Positions 1-7,694 of a stretch of DNA of 13,970 nucleotides are shown in pieces. The position numbers and the translations under genes were made by a program. A model generated the notes under the pieces. It was not told the DNA's origin. It searched no databases and saw only the letters and a list, made by a program, of their open reading frames with translations. Source of the DNA: Carex sylvatica (lineage: Eukaryota > Streptophyta > Magnoliopsida > Poales > Cyperaceae); assembly GCA_964058845.1 (NCBI GenBank), contig CAXKVR010000905.1, positions 1 through 13,970 of the forward strand, read 5' to 3'. How positions within the stretch are numbered: the first letter of the stretch is position 1; every line of letters begins with the position of its first letter.

Positions 1-310
1 CCATAGATCAGGAGAATCTTTACTTTTTAGACTCACCGACTACTCTTTGTTTACATTTACATTTACCTCATGCAACTGGATCTACTTTTGTTCGGTGAGT
101 GTTGTAACCATCCAATTGCATCAGGATTCGTGTACTCTGTATTAAAATCTGTGTGAGTGTTTATCAATTTTCGTGTGCACAGATCTTAATGCTAATCATA
201 CGGTGATAGAATGCATCCAACCTAAAAAAAGATCCAATAGACATCGGACCTACTCCTATGTCCATGTAACTACATCATATTTAATTGTACAGAAAACAGG
301 AACTGCTTGG
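1..310. other. Unassigned left edge
   Basis: I see no recognisable gene. A 74-codon plus-strand open frame (173-397) runs through this stretch, but its translation matches no family I know, and it continues into AT-rich repeat DNA. It may be the end of a transposon or an exon cut by the window edge. Nothing here supports a function. Confidence 0.3.
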
Positions 311-479
311 TTGGATTGCACCATTGAAAATAGTGAAAGTGTAAAAGTAATAATTTTTAGGCTAGTGGTTGAAAATAGTGCTAACTTAATGATTTGAGAA
401 TAGCACTAACTTTGAACTATTCGGATTAGTAAAAATATCGTTTAGATTGTATGTTTAAAATAGCGATGGAGAGAATAAA

Positions 480-1290
480 TAAAATAATGATTAACCTAAT
501 CTAATATTTAAACTAATATTATATTATATTTAATATCTAAACTAAAATTTTATTTCATTTAATATTTAGACTAATATTATATTACATTTAAACTAATATT
601 TTTAATACTAATCGAATATTTTATTTAATAATAATCTAAATAAATATGATATGATAATTAATTAATGCTAATTTAATATTTTATTTAATACTAATCTAAT
701 ATTTAAAGTAATATTATATTACATTTAACATTTAAATTAATATTATATTATTATTTAATCCAATATGTTATTTAATACTAAACTAAAATTTAAAGTAATA
801 TTATATTACATTTAATATTTAAATTAATATTATATTAATATTTAAATTAATATTATATTAATATTTAAAGTAATATGATATTTTATATTTTATTTATATT
901 AATATTTAAAGTAATATTATATTACATTTAATATTTAAACTAATATTATATTACATTAAATATTTATATTAATATTATATTATATTTAATATAATATTAT
1001 ATTTAGTATTAATCTAATTTTATATTATAGTTATTTAATACTAATCTAATATTTAAATTAATATTATATTACATTAAATATTTAAATTAATATTATATTA
1101 TATTTAACATTTAAACTAATATTATATTACATTTAATCTAACATTGTATTTAATATTAATCTAATTTAATATTATATTTAATTTAATATATAAACTAATA
1201 GTTTATTTAATAATAATATAATCAAATATTATATTATATTTAATACTAATCAAATATTTTATTTAATACTAATTTAATATTTAAACTAAC
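480..1290. repeat. Long AT-rich minisatellite
   Basis: About 800 bp of almost pure A/T made of degenerate tandem units around AATATTATATTACATTTAA, alternating with TAATCTAATATTTAAA and TTTTATTTAATACTAATC variants. Unit length drifts around 25-35 bp. Units are shuffled rather than strictly periodic, which suggests repeated slippage and unequal exchange. No open frame of note crosses it. It is flanked by sequences sharing GAATAG / GCTAAC words (about 310-410 and 1320-1490), so it may be the expanded interior of one non-autonomous element. Confidence 0.75.
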
Positions 1291-1417
1291 TCTAATTGAG
1301 AAGAACCAAATATTTTATTAATATCACTAACTCACAAGTTCTATTCTTGCTAACCCACTATTTCTATGGATTAGTAGAATAGAGTTATTCTTGTGCTAAC
1401 CCAATTTGCTAATTTAT

Positions 1418-1487
1418 GTTTGGATCAACAAGAATTGAGAATAGTGGAGCTAACCCAAAATTAGCTCTATTCTTGGTTGATCCAAAC
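1418..1487. repeat. Imperfect 70-bp hairpin, TIR-like
   Basis: The left arm begins GTTTGGATCAAC and the right arm ends GTTGATCCAAAC, a perfect 12-bp inverted pair. Pairing continues inward with interruptions (AAGAAT..GAGCTAA against TTAGCTC..ATTCTT). The TTTGGATC-type end resembles termini of plant hAT-like MITEs. Together with related words at about 365-405 and 1330-1410 it may mark the right end of the AT-rich element to its left. The family is not identified. Confidence 0.5.
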
Positions 1488-1602
1488 ACAACTTGAGAGA
1501 ACAAAATAGTATCTTTCAAAAAAAGAAGAGAGAACAAAACAGCAGTAGTTGGAGTTTTTTTAATTTATTTTGAAGTTAAGCTGACAAAGAACTTGGTGTC
1601 TG

Positions 1603-1872
1603 TGTTCGGTAATGAGGCTTTAGCCTCCTTAGACATGTTTTAGCCTCTTTAGTTGTTTAACCTGGACGAACAGTTGTGTCTTAGACTAGTACCTTTCTTA
1701 AGTTTTCTTAGAGAAAATTCTTAAGCTAATAGAAACCCAGACTTACAACACAGTGCTTCCTTAGAGCTCCTCCTAAACATCTTTATACACTAAGCTTCAT
1801 TGCTCTAAGCTTTTGTCAGCTGAACAACTCCTCCTTAGAACATCTTAAACTCTTAAGCCTCATTGCCGAACA
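1603..1872. mobile_element. MITE-like element with ~20-bp terminal inverted repeats
   Basis: The left end TGTTCGGTAATGAGGCTTTA and the reverse complement of the right end, TGTTCGGCAATGAGGCTTAA, agree at 18 of 20 positions, giving a 270-bp element. The interior contains more inverted words (CTTAG / CTAAG, AGCTCCTCC, CTCCTCCTTAGA), so the whole element can fold back on itself. It has no coding capacity. I could not find a convincing target duplication directly at the ends, so the superfamily is open; length and TIR style fit a hAT- or Mutator-like MITE. Confidence 0.65.
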
Positions 1873-2062
1873 TGGCTAGTAAGTTTAAGAACAATCTATA
1901 GTTCTACTCTTCTAAAAAACTATTAATAAAAAAAAAAAATTGTTATTATCATATATAGGTACATTCAAAGGTGGAATTAGACTCAAACAATAGGGGTGAA
2001 ACGAGAATGTATATCAATCATATAAAATTTTAATTCTGCGAATGAGAGACAATTTTAGAGTA

Positions 2063-2065
2063 CAA
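2063..2065. repeat. Target site duplication CAA, left copy
   Basis: CAA directly precedes the CACTA end and is repeated directly after the other end (6442-6444). Removing the element restores ...GAGTACAA|CCATGAC... as the empty site. Confidence 0.85.
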
Positions 2066-2095
2066 CACTAGTGGAAAATAACGAATCAGGATCGG
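2066..2095 (+). repeat. Left terminal inverted repeat of the CACTA element
   Basis: Thirty bp beginning CACTAGTGGAAAA and ending AATCAGGATCGG; three of the five bases between these blocks differ from the right end. The outer 13 bp are identical in both ends. Confidence 0.93.
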
Positions 2096-2352
2096 TTATA
2101 AACGCATATTAGTATCGGAATACACCCGATCCTGATGAAGGCGATACAGATACTACAATAATCTGGATCGGTTATTTAACCGATCCAGATAATCACCTAT
2201 CTGGATCGGTTCCTTCAATGGAACCGATCCAGATAGTTAGTTATCTGGATCGGTTCACTATTATAGAACCGATCCAGATAACTGACTATCTGGATCGGTT
2301 TCCTATTATGAAACCGATCCAGATAGTTTTTTTTTTTTCCCTTCAGAACCAA

Positions 2353-2391
<39 letters not shown>

Positions 2392-2428
2392 ATCTGGATC
2401 GGTTGTATCATAAATAACCGATCCAGAT

Positions 2429-2472
<44 letters not shown>

Positions 2473-2528
2473 TTGGTTCTGAAGGGAGAAAAAAACTATC
2501 TGGATCGGTTGTTTCAAAACAACCGATC
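2085..2528. repeat. Left subterminal hairpin array with a large palindrome
   Basis: Six or more short inverted repeats of the form ATCTGGATCGGTT-loop-AACCGATCCAGAT. The clearest is 2161-2190, with perfect 13-bp arms and a 4-base loop. The inner part forms a second-order palindrome: a CAGAACCAACTT block, an A run of about 34 (2356-2389), a hairpin at about 2390-2430, a T run of 39 (2431-2469), then AAGTTGGTTCTG. In En/Spm-type elements such repeats are bound by the small element-encoded protein. Outermost copies carry CAGGATCGG and inner ones CTGGATCGG. Confidence 0.85.
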
Positions 2529-2781
2529 CTGATGTTATATTGGATCTAAAAAAAATATTTTTTTTATTTGGCCAGCTTCCATATATATTTGCTGACCAAC
2601 ATAATTTTTTTTTTTTATTTACCATTGATTTATTGGAGCTCAAAATCAATTAAGAACACAAAATAAAATTCATGAAACACAAAAAAAAGTACAATAATTG
2701 AAGAAACTTGGTGCAATAGCAAAATAAAATTTAGCCACATGTATGACACTCCATCTTTTATCGTCTCCTCCAGTGCAAGCT
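2529..2781. other. CACTA interior, no clear gene (possible 3' UTR)
   Basis: AT-rich DNA with several A/T runs. If the minus-strand transcript proposed for 2782-3421 is real, this stretch would be its 3' untranslated region. A minus-strand frame from about 2788 down to 2650 stays open but is out of phase with the proposed upstream exons. No recognised domain. Confidence 0.35.
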
Positions 2782-3140
2782 TCAAAATCTGAACAAATAT
2801 TTATATCATTAATTGCTTGCTTGTGCATCTTTGATGCATGTATTATTTAAATTGAAAGACAAGAAAAACCTAGCTAGCGCGCATACCTCAAAGTGTACCT
2901 CTTCACCGCCGATTGAATAATCTCAAAAGACCTTGCTCAAATGAAAAAAAAAAAAAAATTGAAACCATAAACTTTAATACTGCAATTTAGTGTAAATTAA
3001 AAATACAAAATATGCTCAAATGTGTATAAGAGATTTGAGAAAATAAATAGTATGTACCTTAAGTATAATTTAAGGGCATAAGCTACTGGGACATCATCCT
3101 TCATCTCATTCCATGAACTTGGAAGAGATTGATGGCACAT
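2782..3140 (-). CDS. Putative small spliced minus-strand gene or captured gene fragment inside the CACTA element
   Basis: Not a recognised family. Reading the minus strand, an ATG at 3140-3138 opens a frame (MCHQSLPSSWNEMKDD...) ending at a donor AAG|GTACAT (exon to 3058). A T-rich tract then precedes an acceptor GCAAG| at 2932, and a 45-nt exon (2931-2887) ends at donor TTGAG|GTATGC. A further acceptor TTCAG| at 2789 leads to a stop at 2784-2782. The three exons join in phase into 44 codons plus a stop, with introns of 126 and 98 nt, normal for plants. Upstream lies a pyrimidine-rich leader with two CTAGGGTTC motifs. The element lacks transposase, so this could be captured host sequence or a TNPA-like remnant. 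Splice sites are inferred by eye. Confidence 0.3.
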
Positions 3141-3421
3141 CCTTATCAGTTTTCGTCTTCTTCGCCTTTTTTTTACTTGATCGAGACAGAGAGAGACAAA
3201 GATTGCTAAGTTGAGAGACGCCGGAGACAGAGAGAGAGAGACGAACGAGTTAAGAGGTGGGTTTGATTTTTGCAAAGTTGAAAATGAGAGATGCAAAATG
3301 AAAATAAGAACCCTAGAAAAGGGAGAGAATGAGACAGAGAAAGAGACGGAGGAGTTGAGAGGCAGGTTTGATTTTCGCTAAGTTGAAAATGAGAGGCGCG
3401 GAATGAAAATAAGAACCCTAG
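3141..3421 (-). promoter_or_regulatory. Pyrimidine-rich leader/promoter-like segment with telo-box-like motifs
   Basis: On the minus strand this is CT-rich, with CTAGGGTTC at 3421 and again at 3316. AACCCTA (telo-box-like) elements and CT-rich leaders are common near transcription starts of plant housekeeping genes. It lies directly upstream of the proposed ATG at 3140, which is the main reason to suspect a captured promoter or 5' UTR. No TATA box is obvious. Confidence 0.35.
3247..3421. repeat. 70-bp direct repeat, period 105 bp
   Basis: Copy one is 3247-3316 and copy two 3352-3421. Both run from GAGTTRAGAGG through TTTGATTTT and AAGTTGAAAATGAGAG to AAAATAAGAACCCTAG, with roughly ten percent differences. 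The spacer repeats GAGACAGAGA-type words found before copy one, so the duplicated unit may extend to about 105 bp. The duplication falls in the putative leader of the minus-strand transcript. Confidence 0.8.
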
Positions 3422-3423
3422 TG

Positions 3424-3570
3424 AGTTATCAGGATCGGTTGTTTAGAACAACCGATCCTGATAGTTCAACTATCAGGATCGGTTGTTTATAAAAAACCGA
3501 TCCAGATACTATCTGGATCGGTTTCCTATTATGGAACCGATCCAGATAGTTTTTTTTTTTTTCAGAACCA

Positions 3571-3614
<44 letters not shown>

Positions 3615-3674
3615 ATCTGGATCGGTTGTATCATAAAGAACCGATCCAGATACTTTTTTTTTTTTCAGAACCAA

Positions 3675-3719
<45 letters not shown>

Positions 3720-3779
3720 ATCTGGATCGGTTGTATCATAAAGAACCGATCCAGATACTTTTTTTTTTTTCAGAACCAA

Positions 3780-3825
<46 letters not shown>

Positions 3826-3926
3826 ATCTGGATCGGTTGTATCATAAATAACCGATCCAGATACTTTTTTTTTTTTTTTTCAGAGTATCTGGATCGGTTC
3901 TGGAGGTAGGAACAGATCCTGATAGT
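3424..3926. repeat. Internal array of CACTA subterminal-type hairpins with A/T runs
   Basis: Contains about seven hairpins of the ATC(T/A)GGATCGGTT-loop-AACCGATCC(A/T)GAT type, although it sits 1.3 kb inside the element. From about 3613 a unit of roughly 105 bp repeats: hairpin with loop GTATCATAAAG, a T run, CAGAACCAACTTT, then an A run of 30-40. The order of hairpin variants matches, in reverse complement, the array at about 5840-6210, so these two form a long inverted repeat around the AT-rich and palindromic core. Confidence 0.85.
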
Positions 3927-4395
3927 GTTTATATTTGTGTGTGTTATATTTTGCATAAATAAATTACTTCTTAAAAATTCCAGAAATTTTTTTATAAATA
4001 AATTATTATAATGAGAAATGTTAAACAACATTGCTCCCTAAAAATTATTTCTAAAAAAATGTTTTTCTTCATAAATTAGTTAAATGTAAGTTACAAATAT
4101 TTGTTACATCAAATAAGATTTCAAGAAGAATGAAATTTATTTAGTTTTGATATTTTCAAACCACTAAAAATAAAAATAAAATAAGTTTTAAAAAGTAATT
4201 TATATATCAAAATATGATAACTTATTTTACAAAAAAATATTTAAAAAATAATTTATATATCAAAATATGATAACTTATTCATATAATATCATAACATATA
4301 AATTATTTATAAATTATATAAGTTATTTGTAAATTATTTATAAAATTATTTTAAAAAATAACATTCTAAATATCTGATAACTTATACATATTTAT
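3927..4395. other. AT-rich CACTA interior with a 31-bp direct repeat
   Basis: No gene is visible. A 31-bp sequence, TTTATATATCAAAATATGAT within a longer match, occurs at 4196-4226 and again at 4249-4279 (period 53 bp). The remainder is low-complexity A/T. Confidence 0.6.
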
Positions 4396-5598
4396 GAGGT
4401 TGGCTACTATGCTTAGAGGTTGGCTACTATGCTTATATAAGCATATCCCCACATATGCTTATAACTCATTTTTGTATTTTCAATATCCAAATGGTCGATC
4501 GGAACCGTTCATCTTGTTCTCCATATTAATATGTTTTTGGAGACTAAATTTTATATTTTTCTGAATTTTTTTACTATTTATTAAGCTAATTTGAAAATCT
4601 CTGATCCAACGGTGGCTTCTGATTTTACTGTTTTGTTAAGCCACCGTTGGATCAACGATTTTCAAATTAGCTTAATAAATAGTAAAAAAATTCATAAAAA
4701 TGTAAAATTTAGTCTCCAAGAACATATTAATATGGAGAACAAGATGAACGGTTCCGATCAACCATTTGGACATTGAAAACACAAAAATGAGTTATAAGCA
4801 TAGTAGCCAACCTCCTATGCTTATATAAGCATATCCCCACATATGCTTATAACTCATTTTTGTGCTTTCAATGTCCAAATGGTCGATCTGAACCGTTCAT
4901 CTTGTTCTCCATATTAATATGTGCTTAGAAACTAAATTTTACATTTTTCTGAATTTTTTTACTATTTATTAAGCTAATTTGAAAATCTCTGATCCAACGG
5001 TGGCTTCTGATTTTACTGTTTTGTTAAGCCACCGTTGGATCAACGATTTTCAAATTAGCTTAATAAATAGTAAAAAAATTCAGAAAAATGTAAAATTTAG
5101 TCTCCAAGAACATATTAATATGGAGAACAAGATGAACGGTTCCGATCAACCATTTGGACATTGAAAACACAAAAATGAGTTATAAGCATAGTAGCCAACC
5201 TCCTATGCTTATATAAGCATATCCCCACATATGCTTATAACTCATTTTTGTGCTTTCAATGTCCAAATGGTCGATCTGAACCGTTCATCTTGTTCTCCAT
5301 ATTAATATGTGCTTAGAAACTAAATTTTACATTTTTCTGAATTTTTTTACTATTTATTAAGCCACTTTGAAAATTATTAATCCAACGGTGGCTGCTGATT
5401 TTACTGTTTTGTGCAGCCACCGTTGGATCAGCGATTTTCAAAATGGCTTAATAAATAGTAAAAAAATTCAGAAAAATATAAAATTTAGTCTCCAAGCACA
5501 TATTAATATGGAGAACAAGATGAACGGTTCAGATCGACCATTTGGACATTGGAAGCACAAAAATGAGTTATAAGCATATGTGGGGATATGCTTATATA
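4396..5598. repeat. Tandem array of three ~390-bp long palindromes
   Basis: Three units at a 388-bp period (ends at 4814, 5202 and about 5598). Each is an inverted repeat: the left arm carries CCAAATGGTCGATC, GAACCGTTCATCTTGTTCTC and TTTACTATTTATTAAG; the right arm carries their reverse complements; a short loop of about 20 bases (CTGATTTTACTGTTTTG) lies between GCCACCGTTGGATC arms. Units 1 and 2 are nearly identical in the right half; unit 3 is more diverged, including compensated changes in the stem (GGTGGCTGC with GCAGCCACC). GAGGTTGGCTACTATGCTTA is itself duplicated at 4396 and 4416, and its inverse closes units 1 and 2. No protein is encoded. Looks like a MITE-type foldback multiplied in tandem. 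Confidence 0.85.
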
Positions 5599-5674
5599 AA
5601 AAAACTATCTGGATCGGTTGTATCATAAAGAACCGATCCAGATACTTTTTTTTTTTTTTTTTTTTCAGAACCAA

Positions 5675-5708
<34 letters not shown>

Positions 5709-5773
5709 ATCTGGATCGGTTGTATCATAAAGAACCGATCCAGATACTTTTTTTTTTTTTTTTTCAAAACCAA

Positions 5774-5812
<39 letters not shown>

Positions 5813-5848
5813 TCTGGATCGGTTCTTTATGATATAACCGATCCAGAT

Positions 5849-5892
<44 letters not shown>

Positions 5893-5959
5893 TGGTTCTG
5901 AAAAAAAAAAAAAAAAAAAAGTATCTGGATCGGTTCTTTATGATACAACCGATCCAGAT

Positions 5960-5993
<34 letters not shown>

Positions 5994-6062
5994 TTGGTTC
6001 TGAAAAAAAAAAAAAAAAAAAAAGTATCTGGATCGGTTCTTTATGATACAACCGATCCAGAT

Positions 6063-6096
<34 letters not shown>

Positions 6097-6425
6097 TTGG
6101 TTCTGAAAAAAAAAAAAAAAAAAAAAGTATCTGGATCGGTTCCATAATAGAAAACCGATCCAGATAGTATCTAGATCGGTTTTTATAAACAACTGATCCT
6201 GATAGTGAACTATCAGGATCGGTTGTTTATAAAAACCGATCCAGATAGTATCAGGATCAGTTGTTTATAAAAACCGATCCTGATACTTCAACTATCAGGA
6301 TCGGTTGTTTATAAAAACCGATCCTGATATACTATTAGGATCGGTTTTGTTCAAAGAACCGATCCAGATAGTTATTAGTATCGGTTGTTTAATATAACCG
6401 ATCCTGATAGGCCGATCCTGATTCC
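5599..6425. repeat. Right subterminal hairpin array with central mirror symmetry
   Basis: Left part (about 5605-5810): hairpins with loop GTATCATAAAG followed by T run, CA(G/A)AACCAACTTT, A run. At about 5815-5848 the orientation flips, and the same units continue as T run, AAAGTTGGTTCTG, A run, hairpin with CTTTATGATAC (about 5849-6160). This gives a palindrome of roughly 450 bp centred near 5830. From about 6127 to 6425 hairpins are packed closely without A/T runs and shift from CTGGATCGG to CAGGATCGG towards the tip, mirroring the left end. Confidence 0.85.
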
Positions 6426-6441
6426 TGTTTTTCCACTAGTG
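6412..6441 (-). repeat. Right terminal inverted repeat of the CACTA element
   Basis: The reverse complement begins CACTAGTGGAAAA and ends AATCAGGATCGG, matching the left end over 27 of 30 positions. Confidence 0.93.
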
Positions 6442-6444
6442 CAA
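6442..6444. repeat. Target site duplication CAA, right copy
   Basis: Matches 2063-2065; the 3-bp length is the family's standard duplication. Confidence 0.85.
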
Positions 6445-6885
6445 CCATGACATTTTACCGTAAACAATATAGAAAAAAAAAAATGTATGAATGTAACAAT
6501 AAAGTTGTATGCGGTGTAACAATGCTGGAACGAGGAGCAATTTGGTTGTAATAAATAGGCTGATATAAACCGCAAGAGGCCTAAAATTATATTCATTGGG
6601 TTTATTATTCATCTCCAAGGAGTAAATTTTCGGTTTAGCTAGTTTAACTTAGCGTATACATGGTAATCTTTAACTAGATATATCCTTGACGAGCGACAGA
6701 ATTTATAGAAGCATGTCATATGGTTATAATTGTACAAAAATCTGAGGAGAAGCTAGAAGTAAATTAGTAGTTGACTCAAACGCATCAGTCGTTGAACAGT
6801 ATAGCTAATTGATAGTGGCTTCCTGTTTCTTGTCCCAGCGTTAATTAATCAATTTGTCATTTTAGAAGACCATCGTAGTCATATG
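6445..6885. other. Intergenic, nothing recognised
   Basis: Sequence flanking the CACTA insertion. Short minus-strand open frames here have no recognisable content, and I see no RNA gene or inverted repeat of note. Confidence 0.5.
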
Positions 6886-6889
6886 AATT

Positions 6890-7070
6890 GGTAACTTCTG
6901 ATTTTATTGTTTGGTTAAACCACCATCGGATCAGCGATTTTCAAAGTGGCTTAATAAATAGTAAACAATTTTAAAAAAATGTAAAATTTGGTCTCCTAGC
7001 ACATTTTAATATAGAGATCACATCTAACGGTTTAGATCGATCATTTGGACTTTAAAAATAAAAAAACGAC
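6890..7070. repeat. Half copy of the palindromic family, outside the CACTA element
   Basis: Matches the loop and right arm of the 388-bp units: CTTCTGATTTTATTGTTTGG, then CACCATCGGATCAGCGATTT, GTGGCTTAATAAATAGTAAA, a TGTAAAATTTGGTCTCC block and an AACGGTTTAGATCGATCATT block. The left arm is missing. Divergence from the internal units is clearly greater than among them. Confidence 0.75.
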
Positions 7071-7114
7071 TTGGTTGAACGGGAGGCTAGGAACAATCGA
7101 TTGTATATTAGCCT

Positions 7115-7115
7115 A

Positions 7116-7150
<35 letters not shown>

Positions 7151-7151
7151 G
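7115..7151. repeat. CT and AT microsatellite
   Basis: A (CT)n run is followed directly by an (AT)n run, starting after TATTAGCCTAT. Simple sequence, probably polymorphic in length. Confidence 0.85.
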
Positions 7152-7194
7152 AGTAAGGCTACCATACATTGCAATTCTTAGGCATCTTCGTGCA

Positions 7195-7610
7195 TTGGAC
7201 TATAAATCATCGGATTTAAAATTTAAATATCCGATCTAAACTGTTCATCTTGTTCTCCATATTAATATGTGTTTGAATACCAAATTTTACATTTTTTAGA
7301 ATGTTTTTACTATTTATTAAGTCACTTTGAAAATCGCTGATCCAACGGTAACAATAAAATCAAAAGGCACTGTTGAATCAGCGTTTTTCAAAGTGGCTTA
7401 ATAAATAGTAAACAAATTTCAAAATATATAAAATTTGGTCTCCAAACACATATTAATATGAAAAACAAGATGAACGGTTCGGATCGGTTTCGTCTTGTTC
7501 TTCATATTAATATGTGCTTGGAGATCAAATTTTACATTCTTTGAATTTTTTTTACTATTTATTAAACCACTTTGAAAATCATTGATCCAACGGTAACAGT
7601 AAAATATTTT
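7195..7610. repeat. Palindromic family: one full foldback plus a left half copy
   Basis: A full unit (about 7195-7495) has left-arm blocks CTGTTCATCTTGTTCTCC and TTTACTATTTATTAAG, a centre GATCCAACGGTAACAATAAA...CACTGTTGAATCAGCG, and a right arm with CTTAATAAATAGTAAAC and ACAAGATGAACGGTTCGGAT. A second, left-arm-only copy follows (about 7490-7610: GTCTTGTTCTTCATATTAAT to GATCCAACGGTAACAG). These belong to the same family as the array inside the CACTA element. They form the DNA just upstream of the NLR gene. Confidence 0.78.
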
Positions 7611-7694
7611 ACATTCAATTTAACTTTCTTCCTCTCTCTCTCCTAACTCCAATTTCTCAAATCAGAAAATATCACTTAGCTTAACTAAATAACC
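7611..7694 (+). promoter_or_regulatory. Putative 5' leader of the NLR gene
   Basis: A pyrimidine-rich stretch (CTTCCTCTCTCTCTCC, about 7628-7643) and an A-rich run lead into AACCATGG, a favourable plant start context with A at -3 and G at +4. I see no convincing TATA box. Everything further upstream is foldback-element DNA, so the core promoter would have to lie within or just after that repeat. Confidence 0.4.

Larger units (their letters stand above)
2066..6441. mobile_element. Complete non-autonomous CACTA (En/Spm-type) DNA transposon, 4,376 bp
   Basis: Both ends carry the CACTA signature: CACTAGTGGAAAA at the left and its reverse complement at the right. Over 30 bp the two inverted repeats match at 27 positions. 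The element is flanked by the 3-bp direct repeat CAA (2063-2065 and 6442-6444), the target duplication length of CACTA elements. Subterminal regions are dense with repeats of ATCTGGATCGG / ATCAGGATCGG in both orientations; in En/Spm such subterminal repeats bind the element's TNPA-like protein. No open frame resembles TNPD/TNP2 transposase, so it would need a partner in trans. The interior holds a gene-like minus-strand segment and a palindrome array. The perfect target duplication implies it has stayed in place since insertion. Confidence 0.93.

Noticed and set aside
2215..2649. Open frames of Lys/Phe runs joined by LSGSV / YLDRF / PIQI words (also 2218-2430, 3429-4031, 3626-3847, 5468-5948, 5892-6167)
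   Set aside because: They are translations of A/T runs and the CTGGATCGG hairpin motif on both strands, not proteins.
2160..3926. Regularly spaced repeats that could suggest a CRISPR array
   Set aside because: The repeats are inverted, variable in length and separated by homopolymers, in a plant transposon; no cas genes are present.
4591..5573. Three similar open frames of about 61-68 codons at a 388-bp spacing
   Set aside because: They lie on the right arms of the palindromes and their conservation follows from the tandem duplication. The palindrome explains them fully.
6375..6618. Minus-strand frames across the CACTA right end
   Set aside because: They cross the transposon boundary and carry terminal-repeat sequence; no domain.
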